A stretch of 64,000 nucleotides of DNA from Agrobacterium vitis (GTDB lineage: Bacteria > Pseudomonadota > Alphaproteobacteria > Rhizobiales > Rhizobiaceae), in NCBI RefSeq assembly GCF_037039395.1, contig NZ_CP146242.1, positions 1-64,000 of the forward strand. The letters are read 5' to 3'. The notes beneath the pieces were generated by a model, which saw nothing but the letters and a program-made list of their open reading frames with translations, was not told the DNA's origin and did no database searches. Positions 16,756 to 24,297 of the stretch are shown here, piece after piece; the stretch's first letter is position 1; each line of letters opens with the position of its first letter. Made by a program: the position numbers and the translations under genes.

Positions 16756-16943
16756 AAACAGGCTGTGCTACGCTGGCGGACGGAGGGGAGTTGCCGACTG
16801 CTTATTGGAGGCGATCGACCCCGTTAAAAAACGTGGCACATGGGCTGTTGCGGACTTGAGAGTGGTGACGCTGTTTCGGCGGCGATCCCGGCTAGGAAAA
16901 TGACGAACTTGCGCGGCCCAGCCGATCCAGAGGAGGAGAAGCC
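16722..16943 (+). ncRNA. Candidate left-end bridge-RNA region of the IS110-type element
   Basis: About 220 bp between the insertion edge and the transposase ATG without a credible gene. In IS110-group elements the bridge RNA is encoded in the left end, which is where the only non-coding space is here. This is inferred from layout; I have not folded the RNA. Confidence 0.35.
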
Positions 16944-18305
16944 ATGCCAAAGTCAAGTTCATCTATGCCGCAGAATCTCACCCGCATGAACCCTGGAGCA
17001 GCGGCCATCGACATCGGGTCTACGATGCATATGGCTGCGGTCAATCCGGATTGTGCCGATATGCCGATCCGCTCATTCGGGACCTTCACCCACGATTTGC
17101 ATGATCTCGCCGCCTGGTTCAGATCCTGCGGTGTCACCAGCGTGGCGATGGAGTCGACCGGTGTTTACTGGATACCGGCCTTCGAGATCCTCGAGCAGCA
17201 CGGCTTCGAGGTGATCCTGGTCAACGCGCGTTATGCAAAGAACGTCCCAGGCAGGAAGACCGATGTTAGCGATGCGGCGTGGCTTCGTCAGTTGTATTCC
17301 TATGGTCTGCTGCGCGGGAGCTTTCGGCCGAACGCACAGGTCGCAACGCTGCGTGCTTATCTGCGCCAGCGAGAACGGCTGGTCGAGTATGCGGCAGCCC
17401 ATATCCAGCACATGCAGAAGGCACTGATGGAGATGAACCTACAGCTCCACCATGTCGTCTCCGACATCACCGGCGTGACGGGCATGAAGATCATCCGTGC
17501 GATCGTCTCCGGCGAGCGCGACCCCGACGTTCTGGCATCGTTGCGTGATGTTCGCTGCCACTCGTCTGTCCAAACAATCAGAGCATCCCTGATCGGCAAT
17601 GATCGTGATGAACATGTGTTTGCCCTTTCCCAGTCACTAGAGCTTTACGACTTCTACCAGGCGAAGATGCTCGAATGCGACCGCAAGCTTGAAGCGTCAA
17701 TTGCTTCGATGACTGTGGACCCTGAAGCGCCGCTCCCGCCGCTACCAAAGGTCCGGACGAAGACCAAACAGACGAATGCACCGTCCTTCGATGTGCGAGC
17801 TGCACTCTACGGTCTCACCCGGACAGATTTGACCCAGATTCATGGCCTTGGCTCCTCGCTCGCGCTAAAGCTCATCGGCGAATGCGGGACGGATCTGAGG
17901 GCATGGCCCTCTGCCAAGCACTTCACATCGTGGCTCTGCCTCGCACCCGGCAACAAGATCTCGGGAGGCAAAGTGCTGTCGTCACGAACTCGTCGCTCGT
18001 CCAGTCGAGCGGCAGCATTGTTGCGGTTGGCTGCGACCACGATCGGGCGAAGTGACACTGCCCTCGGTGCGTTCTACCGACGGTTGGCAGGGCGCATCGG
18101 TAAGCAGAAGGCCGTGACAGCGACGGCGCGGAAGATTGCAGTCCTGTTCTACAATGCGTTGCGATTTGGAATGGTCTATCGGGACCCAGGAGCTGCGGCC
18201 TACGATGAACGGCATCGCGGTCGCGTCATTGCGAACCTCCAGCGTCGCGCCCGGTCCATGGGCTATGAGCTCACACCCATGACGGCTGGAGACCGTGTTT
18301 CTTAG
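16944..18305 (+). CDS. IS110-family DEDD transposase/recombinase
   Basis: A 453-aa protein. The N-terminal RuvC-like DEDD domain shows AAAIDIGSTMHMAAVNPDCA, VAMESTGVYWIPAFEILEQH and GRKTDVSDAAWLRQLYSYGL. The C-terminal transposase domain has IHGLGSSLALKLIGECGTDL and WLCLAPGNKISGGKVLSS with a Ser-rich stretch after it. GGAGGAGAAG just before the ATG at 16944 is a strong ribosome-binding site. It is intact, and longer than the IS1111-type relative at 13475. Confidence 0.93.
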   Translation: MPKSSSSMPQNLTRMNPGAAAIDIGSTMHMAAVNPDCADMPIRSFGTFTHDLHDLAAWFRSCGVTSVAMESTGVYWIPAFEILEQHGFEVILVNARYAKNVPGRKTDVSDAAWLRQLYSYGLLRGSFRPNAQVATLRAYLRQRERLVEYAAAHIQHMQKALMEMNLQLHHVVSDITGVTGMKIIRAIVSGERDPDVLASLRDVRCHSSVQTIRASLIGNDRDEHVFALSQSLELYDFYQAKMLECDRKLEASIASMTVDPEAPLPPLPKVRTKTKQTNAPSFDVRAALYGLTRTDLTQIHGLGSSLALKLIGECGTDLRAWPSAKHFTSWLCLAPGNKISGGKVLSSRTRRSSSRAAALLRLAATTIGRSDTALGAFYRRLAGRIGKQKAVTATARKIAVLFYNALRFGMVYRDPGAAAYDERHRGRVIANLQRRARSMGYELTPMTAGDRVS

Positions 18306-18338
18306 GAAGGCCGCAGCCTACTTTGCCAGGGACGCGAT

Positions 18339-19230
18339 ATGAAGTTCGCATTCATTGCAAAGCACCGTTCGATCTGGCCCCTATCGTCGTTGCTGTGCAA
18401 CGACTGCCAGGCAAAGGGTGGCATGGCTCTGCGAAGCGCTGGGGGTTTCTCGTTCAGGTTTCCATGCCTGGCTCAATCGTTCTCCGAGCGGACACGCCCG
18501 CTATGATGAGGTTCTGCTGGACAAGATCACGCAGAGCTTCAAATCCAGCGACCGCACTTATGGTGCTCGCCGCGTATGGCACGACGTGTTGGAAGAAGGG
18601 TTATCCTGTGGTCTCCATCGTATTGAGCGGCTGATGCGTTTGAATGCGCTCAGGGCCAGGCCAAGACGGCGGGGCTTGCCAAAGGATGCCGGTGACCGTG
18701 CCGTCATCATGCCGAACGTGCTGGACCGTCAGTTCATGGCAGAGCGGCCGAACCAGAAATGGGTGGCCGACTTCACCTATATCTGGACTGCAGAAGGCTG
18801 GCTGTATGTCGCGGCCGTCATTGACCTGTTCTCACGCCGTGTCGTCGGCTGGTCGATGAATGCCAACATGACGGCCCAACTCGTCACAGATGCGCTGATT
18901 ATGGCGATCTGGCGTCAAGGAAAACCAGATGCGCTTCTGCATCATTCCGATCAGGGAAGCCAATACACGAGCGAGCAGTTCCAACGCCTCATGGGCGACC
19001 ACGGCATCACCTGCTCGATGAGCCGCTCTGGAAATGTCTGGGACAACGCCGCGATGGAGAGCTTCTTCTCATCATTGAAAACGGAGAGAACAGCACGGAA
19101 GGTTTATCGCACGAGGAACGACGCTAGAGCGGATGTGTTCGATTACATCGAGCGCTTCTATAATCCGAAGCGCCGCCACTCGACACTGGGCTATCTCAGC
19201 CCCATGACTTTGAAACCAAGGTGGGATTAG
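18339..19230 (+). pseudogene. IS3 OrfB transposase with a 37-nt insertion
   Basis: The ATG at 18339 starts MKFAFIAKHRSIWP; the frame is then displaced by 37 extra bases (18381-18417), after which VAWLCEALGVSRSGFHAWL resumes in another frame. The rve integrase core follows (QKWVADFTYIWTAEGWLYVA, HHSDQGSQYTSEQFQ, NVWDNAAMESFFSSLK), with D, D, E residues visible, to a normal C-terminus (STLGYLSPMTLKPRWD). Because of the insertion and the split orfA this copy is inactive. Confidence 0.85.
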
Positions 19231-19271
19231 CTTAACCTCGTGTCCTATAAACCGGCAGCAGGCCATAACTC

Positions 19272-20581
19272 GGACACCTCGATTTACCGGTCGCAGTTGG
19301 CAAGATGGTGCCGTGGATGTATTTCCGCGATGAACTCGCGCGGATGATCGCCCATTTTTTGTGATGATTGCCGCATCTGCGGCATGCATTTCGGCCTTCC
19401 GGCCAGCTGCGCGTTATGCGGTCCGTGGTTTTCCAGTCAGCCAGACATAGCGAAGCATGTTGTAGGTGATATTGGCCATGCCGATCTTCACCCTCGCTCG
19501 GCTGATTCCGATGGTGCGCACGAAGAGCTTCATCTTGTCCTTCTGCCGCGCAAAGACATGTTCGATGGCGGAGCGGACCTTCGAACGACGGCCGTTGGCG
19601 CGCGACATCGCCTCCGGCATGGGTTTGCCCTTTGGCTTCTTCTGATGGATGTCGGACTTTAGGCCATTGTCCTGCAACCATTCCTCGTTGGTCTTGGAGC
19701 GATAGGCCGTATCGGCCCAGACCGTCGACGCGGTATTGTCTTTGGTCACTACGTTTCGAAGCTGGGCTCCGTCATGGGCGCTCGCACTCGTCACCGTCCA
19801 TCCCCGGATAAAGCCATGGGCTCGGTCGATGCCTGCATGGTTTTTGTAACCAAACATTGGAATGGCAATATCGTGCTGGCCAGTCGTCGTCGACGTCGGC
19901 GTCTCCGTTGGCCGTTTCGCCTTGGAATACTTCACTGTCCATCGCGCGTCGCGGTCCTTCTGGGCCAGCCTGGCGGGTTTATCCTTCCAGTCCTCAGGGA
20001 TTTCGCCGGCCTTGATCGCGTCTTTCTCGTCCTGGCTGTTATGTTGCTTGGGAGCCTGGATGATCGTGGCGTCAACGATCTGCCCGCCTTTGGCCAGATA
20101 TCCGGAACGTGAGAGATGCTTGTCGAAACGGGCAAACAGATTATCAATGGCACCTGCACGCACCAAACTCTCTCGGAACAGCCAGATCGTCTTGGCATCC
20201 GGCACCTTCTGCGAAAGGGAAAGGCCAAGGAAACGCATAAACGACAGCCGGTCCTGGATAACAAACTCCGCTTGGTCGTCGGAGAGATTATAAAGCGCTT
20301 GCAGCACCAGGATTTTAAACATCAGAACCGACGGAAATGGTGGACGTCCACCCTTCGATCCGTCGGACCGCTTCAGCGCCTTCGCTAAAGGTTTTTCAAA
20401 TATCGCCCATGGAATGATGCTGTTGAGCTTCTCCAGCGGATCGCCGACGGCACTCAGCCGTTCGTAACGATCATCCAAATCCCAAAAGCCCGGTTGCCCA
20501 CGCATCATCCGCTCCCAGAAAATCACACTGGCCGGATTGAATCATGAAACGCGGAAAATGGGGAGGTTTTTAGAGGTGTCC
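19272..20581 (-). mobile_element. IS5-family insertion sequence, copy B (1310 bp)
   Basis: Same ends as copy A (GGACACCTC at 19272, GAGGTGTCC ending 20581) and a flanking 4-bp duplication ACTC (19268-19271 and 20582-20585). It sits between the right end of the IS3 element and a second, inverted IS3 left-end scrap. Orientation matches copy A, making 1310-bp direct repeats 7265 bp apart. Confidence 0.93.
19414..20526 (-). CDS. IS5-family DDE transposase (copy B)
   Basis: A 370-aa transposase with the same sequence as that at 12149-13261, with the acidic residues in QIVDATIIQAP, VWADTAYRS and SAIEHVFARQK. The gene is intact. Lack of divergence between the copies means that one gave rise to the other recently, or both arrived from a common active source. 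Confidence 0.92.
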   Translation of the reverse strand: MIFWERMMRGQPGFWDLDDRYERLSAVGDPLEKLNSIIPWAIFEKPLAKALKRSDGSKGGRPPFPSVLMFKILVLQALYNLSDDQAEFVIQDRLSFMRFLGLSLSQKVPDAKTIWLFRESLVRAGAIDNLFARFDKHLSRSGYLAKGGQIVDATIIQAPKQHNSQDEKDAIKAGEIPEDWKDKPARLAQKDRDARWTVKYSKAKRPTETPTSTTTGQHDIAIPMFGYKNHAGIDRAHGFIRGWTVTSASAHDGAQLRNVVTKDNTASTVWADTAYRSKTNEEWLQDNGLKSDIHQKKPKGKPMPEAMSRANGRRSKVRSAIEHVFARQKDKMKLFVRTIGISRARVKIGMANITYNMLRYVWLTGKPRTA

Positions 20582-20582
20582 A

Positions 20583-20612
20583 CTCGATGTCCATGAAACC
20601 GGCAGCAGGCCA
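20583..20612 (-). repeat. IS3 left-end remnant (inverted)
   Basis: GATGTCCATGAAACCGGCAG and the following CAGGCCA are the reverse complement of the IS3 left end at 16402-16430, with one mismatch. No IS3 coding sequence accompanies it. It marks a second IS3 copy, in opposite orientation, almost wholly deleted. Confidence 0.75.
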
Positions 20613-20627
20613 ACTATTTGAAATGAT

Positions 20628-20673
20628 TGGCGCCCCCTGCAGGACTCGAACCTGCGACAACCTGCTTAGAAGT
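20628..20673 (-). other. 3' half of tRNA-Arg(UCU): attachment-site scar
   Basis: On the minus strand the sequence runs from the anticodon loop (ACTTCTAAG) through a variable loop, a perfect T arm (GCAGG TTCGAGT CCTGC) and acceptor strand to GCGCCA. The 5' half of the tRNA is absent; upstream sequence is unrelated AT-rich DNA. Loss of everything 5' of the anticodon loop is the classic product of integration into a tRNA gene, so this is one att half of a phage or island. Confidence 0.75.
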
Positions 20674-20726
20674 CTCATTTTAGGTGAGTAAAAACGCCGC
20701 TAAAGCTCCCAAACTTGTGCAGATAC

Positions 20727-20757
20727 CCGCCTATAATTATCAATGAGTTATAGGCGG
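20727..20757. repeat. Perfect 10-bp inverted repeat beside the tRNA scar
   Basis: CCGCCTATAA (20727-20736) and TTATAGGCGG (20748-20757) are separated by 11 nt. There is no T-run, so it is not a standard terminator. Being about 55 bp from the tRNA-Arg scar, it could be a recombinase or accessory-protein site. Confidence 0.45.
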
Positions 20758-20849
20758 ATTTCAAACTGGCTAGCTCGGGCGGATAGAGCCTGATGCGCCA
20801 GATCTGGATTTCCTCTGCTTGGCTTGAAATCGGCAGTCTGCAATTGGGC

Positions 20850-21839
20850 TTATTGCGTACCGTGTGAATAAGCCATGTTAAAGACGGAGTTAGGGTCACA
20901 GCTCCAATCAACGGTTGGTTCGGAAATCTTCTCCACCAAACATCCGCTTAATAGATAAGTTTGCTGGAGTTCAATCGCCTGCATTGGTCCGCCTGAGGCA
21001 TTTGACGGAACGATGCTCGCTTCCAATCCATACGCCTCATCAAGAACAGTAAATCCCGTATAATGATTGAAAATGCCTTTCCAAGATTCTTTCGAAAACC
21101 TGAAAAAATCCCATGGCAGTTCGTGAAGAGGCCAACTGGCGTGCGACTGGATATAAGCCATCCCGCCAATTTTTAGTACCTTACTCAGTTCGTAAGCAGC
21201 CACCCACGGCATAATTAAATGCTCGAAAACCGAGATTGAAAACGCAAAATCATATTGCCTGTTCACCGCTTGAGAAAGCTTGTGTGCATCCGCGACAATA
21301 TCGACGTTCGGACCACTCGTGATATCAATACCGGTATAATCAGAAACACTCGGGAAAAGGCTCTTGTATGAATTTCCTGACCTCGCTCTCGACCCAATTT
21401 CAATCAAACTAGCGTCCGAAGCGGAGCCAACCTGAGAAATAAAATTTGAAAATAGTTCATTTATTCGATCTTCCGGATTATTTATCGTACGACGAAACGT
21501 CGTACCATCTTTGAATTTCAAGTATATCGATGAATAATCGACCGCAGCTTCACCCAAAAACCCACATACGCGGAAACCTGCAGATTCAGCATCATCACCT
21601 AGCCGATCAGACAAATCGAAACGTCCGTGTCTTGAGCTTAATTGGTTCGTCAGCTTGTTATCACCGATCATTATTATCGGAGGTGCACCATTCGACCAAC
21701 CAGTAGCAACAACGACCCCATCTAACACAGAAAGCCTGTCAACACTCTTTTCGAAAACCACCGACTTATTATTCGGCACGTCACGTTTTTCGTATGCAAA
21801 TTTAGATAGAATGCCATCTAGAATTTTATTATTTGCCAT
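20850..21839 (-). CDS. SAM-dependent methyltransferase with N-terminal extension
   Basis: A 329-aa protein. Residues about 140-250 form a class I methyltransferase fold: motif I is LIEIGSRARSG, the acidic strand YTGIDITSGPNVDIVADAHK, and motif IV/post region DFAFSISVFEHLIMPWVAA, then LKIGGMAYIQSHASW. The first 130 residues do not match a family I know but contain a repeated beta-rich pattern (VVVATGWSNGAPPIIMIGDN). The ATG at 21839 has GGGGA upstream. Low G+C and its place beside polysaccharide genes suggest a methyl-decoration enzyme for a glycan, but the acceptor is unknown. Confidence 0.75.
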   Translation of the reverse strand: MANNKILDGILSKFAYEKRDVPNNKSVVFEKSVDRLSVLDGVVVATGWSNGAPPIIMIGDNKLTNQLSSRHGRFDLSDRLGDDAESAGFRVCGFLGEAAVDYSSIYLKFKDGTTFRRTINNPEDRINELFSNFISQVGSASDASLIEIGSRARSGNSYKSLFPSVSDYTGIDITSGPNVDIVADAHKLSQAVNRQYDFAFSISVFEHLIMPWVAAYELSKVLKIGGMAYIQSHASWPLHELPWDFFRFSKESWKGIFNHYTGFTVLDEAYGLEASIVPSNASGGPMQAIELQQTYLLSGCLVEKISEPTVDWSCDPNSVFNMAYSHGTQ

Positions 21840-22060
21840 AGTGTCCCCACAAAAACACGTTGGAAAGTTGAATTAGCCGATGTTAATATAAAACTTAGCG
21901 CAACCATAAATGTTCCGTTCTAATTTTATCGCGGGTTATGATTAGAAAATGGCCGCCGATTTTAGAGTGTGCTCTGATCCATGGAGCCGCTGTTGCGATG
22001 TAACCGATGCGGTAACATCGAAAATGCCAGCTTTGTTCTTGGTCGAGCGAAGCGGGATTA

Positions 22061-22812
22061 GTGCTTCGAGATGACCAGTGGGATCGTTTGAAACCGTTTG
22101 TTCCCGGCGGTCGTAAAGGTAAACGCGGCCCACGCAGCGACGGTCGGCGGTTCTTTGATGCGATTTTATGGCTTGCCCGGTCTGGAGCCCGCTGGCGAGA
22201 TCTGCCGGAAGACCGCTTCGGCTCTTATCAGGCAGTCAAACGGCGTTACTATCGTTGGATCGAGCAGGGCATTTTCGACGAGATTTTCGAGGCCGTCGCT
22301 GCGGACCCGGATATGGAGTGGCTGTCCATCGACGCCACTGTGATCCGGGCTCAGGCGCAAGCCGCTGGCGGACGCCGAAAAAGGGGGGACCGCAAGCCCA
22401 GGCTCTCGGTCGCTCCAGAGGTGGATTTGGCTGCAAAATCCATGCAGTCGTCGATGCGCTAGGGTTGCCGGTTCGTTTTCAGCTCGGGCCCGGACAGCAA
22501 AATGACATGGCTCCAGCCTGCGACCTCATTCGGGGACTGCCAGCTCAAAAGGTACTTGCAGACCGTGCCTATGATGCCGATCATCTGCACGATGTCATTC
22601 TCGAACAAGGCGGTGAACCGGTGATTCCGCCGCGACGGCATCGCAAATATCAGCATACCTATGATCGCATCGCTTACAGGCAGAGATGGGGGATCGAGAG
22701 CTTCTTTGCAAAGCTCAAACAGTGGCGGCGCATCGCCACGCGATATGACAAACTCGCCGCCAACTTTCTCGGGTTCATTAAGCTCGCCAGCATAATGCTA
22801 TGGATTAAATGA
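22061..22812 (+). CDS. IS5-family (IS427-like) transposase, two overlapping frames
   Basis: The first frame (22061-22462) encodes LRDDQWDRLKPFVPGGRKGK and WRDLPEDRFGSYQAVKRRYY; the second (to 22812) encodes GFGCKIHAVVDALGLPVRFQ, VLADRAYDADHLHDVILEQG and RWGIESFFAKLKQWRRIATR. The two join by a -1 shift at A5G6 (22378-22388), the kind of programmed slippage known in IS427-type elements, so the transposase may still be made. Acidic residues are in SIDATVIRAQ, LADRAYDAD and GIESFFAKL. The left end looks truncated near GTG 22061 and I could not find matching terminal repeats. Confidence 0.8.
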
Positions 22813-22886
22813 TTAATTTGTCACTACAGCCTAGCCCGCTGCTGTGGTCGCAAGACCGCAGCCACCCGTTGCCAGGTGCTATAAAA

Positions 22887-22914
22887 AAGGCCGGAAGATC
22901 ACTCTTCCGGCCTT
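22887..22914. terminator. Strong bidirectional hairpin terminator
   Basis: AAGGCCGGAAGA (22887-22898) and TCTTCCGGCCTT (22903-22914) form a perfect 12-bp stem with a 4-nt loop, flanked by A and T runs. It lies 4 bp beyond the stop of the minus-strand small gene at 22919. Confidence 0.85.
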
Positions 22915-22918
22915 TTCT

Positions 22919-23083
22919 CTAAGTTTCGGAGCGAGGCACTGCTCGATCTCGTAATTCGCGGTCAGCCTCTTCAATTGCCCGAGACAAAAGGTAGGCCAGC
23001 ATCACTTTGCCTTCCGCTTCGGCGATGGCCAGAACCCTCCTTAACTCGGCAGCGACAAACTCAAGGTCTTCCGAGCCTCGCAA
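22919..23083 (-). CDS. Small protein, paralogue of its upstream neighbour
   Basis: The minus strand encodes about 54 aa from a TTG at 23083, including DLEFVAAELRRVLAIAEAEG and VMLAYLLSRAIEEADRELRD, ending at TAG just before the terminator. It resembles the neighbour at 23041-23220 (AEHLNVAKLLAEREGEIFLS), so the two look like diverged copies of one small helical protein. The frame stays open further upstream, so the start is uncertain; a frameshift joining both into one protein is also possible. The function is unknown. Confidence 0.45.
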   Translation of the reverse strand: MRGSEDLEFVAAELRRVLAIAEAEGKVMLAYLLSRAIEEADRELRDRAVPRSET

Positions 23084-23220
23084 GTTCTTGTTTCCAGCAA
23101 TCGCCCGTCTGGATCGTTTTCCATTTGAGCCATACTTATCAGGTACGATAGGAATATTTCACCTTCCCTTTCCGCCAACAGTTTTGCCACGTTCAAATGC
23201 TCAGCAATAATTTTGTTCAT
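23041..23220 (-). CDS. Small helical protein of unknown function
   Basis: A 59-aa protein (MNKIIAEHLNVAKLLAEREG...) starting at 23220 with GGGGAT a few bases upstream on the minus strand. It overlaps the next small gene by 43 bp. The helical core EHLNVAKLLAEREGEIFLSY resembles the paralogue downstream; the C-terminal 25 residues do not. No family is recognised; the context is a phage accessory region. Confidence 0.45.
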   Translation of the reverse strand: MNKIIAEHLNVAKLLAEREGEIFLSYLISMAQMENDPDGRLLETRTCEARKTLSLSLPS

Positions 23221-23488
23221 ATTTATATCCCCAACCAATTATCGAAGGATAACAAAACGATTGATGAAAACATCCCTGAATCAATAGTGGTATTGGTCAC
23301 ATACTAATTAAACTTAGTCGGACGGCGTCAGGATTTACGACAATATACCTCTTAAAAATTGCAATTTAAATTCAATATGTATTTCTAGGTTGTTTCCGAA
23401 AAATTATTATCGAACCTAATCCGGCAAAAGCACATGTTGTGATCTTCAAGCCCTACACAAACCGGGAAAACCCCATGCCGCCCCTTCC

Positions 23489-23505
23489 ACTTATCCGCGA
23501 TAAGT
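23489..23505. promoter_or_regulatory. 17-bp palindrome, candidate operator
   Basis: ACTTATC CGC GATAAGT is a perfect palindrome with 7-bp arms, 37 bp upstream of the lipoprotein gene at 23542. The stretch 23239-23541 between the divergent small genes is A+T-rich and otherwise holds no gene. No cognate regulator can be named. Confidence 0.4.
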
Positions 23506-23541
23506 GATTACTCATGCACGGGGATTAAATTAGGGGCTGCC

Positions 23542-23940
23542 ATGAGAGTTCAATATGTTGCCTTGGTCGCTTTGGCGGCCATTTCTAGCTGTGCAAAACG
23601 GCCTGATGCAATTGTTCCTGTAGACATTCCGATGGCTGCCTATACGAACATGGACTGTCAGGCGATTGCCCAGGAAATGGTGAAAGAGCAGGGCCATCTC
23701 GCTGCTATATCGAAACAACAAAATGATGCTGCAAATGGCGATGCTCTCGGCGTCTTCCTTCTCGGCGTACCCGTATCAAGCACCTTCGGTGGGGACAAAG
23801 AAGGGCAAGTTGCAGTCACCAAGGGCAAGATAAACGCTATGGAATCGGCCATGCGAAGCAAGGGCTGCAACGCTCCTCCGGCCGAAAAAATTCCAACCAA
23901 ACCAGTTGCTGGAATTAAGCCTGGTCCCAAGGCACCCTAA
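23542..23940 (+). CDS. Small lipoprotein of unknown function
   Basis: A 132-aa protein with a short signal peptide ending in a lipobox (VALVALAAISSC), so it is probably lipid-anchored. The mature part includes VDIPMAAYTNMDCQAIAQEM, a helical segment (LAAISKQQNDAANGDALGVF), a hydrophobic LGVFLLGVPVSSTFGG, and a second Cys (SKGCNAP). Similar small lipoproteins occur in Rhizobiaceae beside mobile DNA, but I know of no function. It is on the plus strand, opposite to the phage structural genes, suggesting a lysogenic-conversion gene. Confidence 0.65.
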   Translation: MRVQYVALVALAAISSCAKRPDAIVPVDIPMAAYTNMDCQAIAQEMVKEQGHLAAISKQQNDAANGDALGVFLLGVPVSSTFGGDKEGQVAVTKGKINAMESAMRSKGCNAPPAEKIPTKPVAGIKPGPKAP

Positions 23941-24085
23941 CGCAGCGATTGCGTCGCCAATGGTCTATCGTTTAAATCTACACAAAGGTGGGGTTGCTAT
24001 TTTGTGAGCCCCTCCCCTTTCCTTTTGAAATCACAGCATTAGGTTCCACCGCACGGCGCAATCAAGCGTCTTTAGGAGTGGGGCT

Positions 24086-24253
24086 TTGGGTACTTCAATT
24101 CTCATCAGCATCCTGATCACCTTTCTGGTAATCGTGCTGATTCTCTATCTCATTGGCATGTTGCCGATTGATGGCCGGGCAAAACAGATAGCCCGTCTCG
24201 TCGTAATCATCATCGGAATCCTTTCGCTGCTGAAGTACATTGCGGTGTTCTAA
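24086..24253 (+). CDS. Small two-helix membrane protein (Thivi_2564-like)
   Basis: A 55-aa protein from a TTG at 24086, with AGGAGTGGGG immediately upstream. It reads MGTSILISILITFLVIVLIL, then YLIGMLPIDGRAKQIARL and a second hydrophobic stretch VVIIIGILSLLKYIAVF: two membrane helices joined by a short basic loop. The pattern matches the Thivi_2564 family of phage-associated membrane proteins as I remember it; a holin-like role is conceivable but unproven. A terminator follows 6 bp after the stop. Confidence 0.6.
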   Translation: MGTSILISILITFLVIVLILYLIGMLPIDGRAKQIARLVVIIIGILSLLKYIAVF

Positions 24254-24258
24254 ATCAC

Positions 24259-24289
24259 AAAAACCCCGCCAGGATGCTGCCGGGGTTTT
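24259..24289. terminator. Bidirectional hairpin terminator
   Basis: AAAACCCCGCCAG pairs with CTGCCGGGGTTTT around a short loop, with A and T runs on either side. It serves the small membrane-protein gene on the plus strand and the phage gene at 24298 on the minus strand. Confidence 0.85.
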
Positions 24290-24297
24290 TGGCTTGC

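Larger units (their letters stand above)
16722..18306 (+). mobile_element. IS110-family element (IS110-type layout) inserted in IS3 orfA
   Basis: Rejoining 16721 to about 18307-18309 restores OrfA as ...ERDLLK-KAAAYFARDAI, so the inserted segment is about 1585 bp. The transposase stop (18303-18305) lies almost at the right edge, while about 220 bp of non-coding DNA precedes the gene. That is the opposite of the IS1111-type element at 13402. Confidence 0.8.
16402..19265 (+). mobile_element. IS3-family element interrupted by an IS110-family element
   Basis: The left end starts TGGCCTGCTGCCGGTTTCAT (16402) and the right end finishes ATAAACCGGCAGCAGGCCA (19265), clear inverted repeats. OrfA and OrfB are in the usual IS3 order but separated by 1.6 kb of IS110-type sequence inserted near the end of orfA. 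OrfB also has a 37-nt insertion. No convincing direct duplication flanks the element. Confidence 0.85.

Noticed and set aside
22378..22388. IS5-family transposase frame change counted with the AGTCT frameshifts
   Set aside because: It is a -1 shift at A5G6, a known programmed slippage type in this IS group, and not an inserted T.
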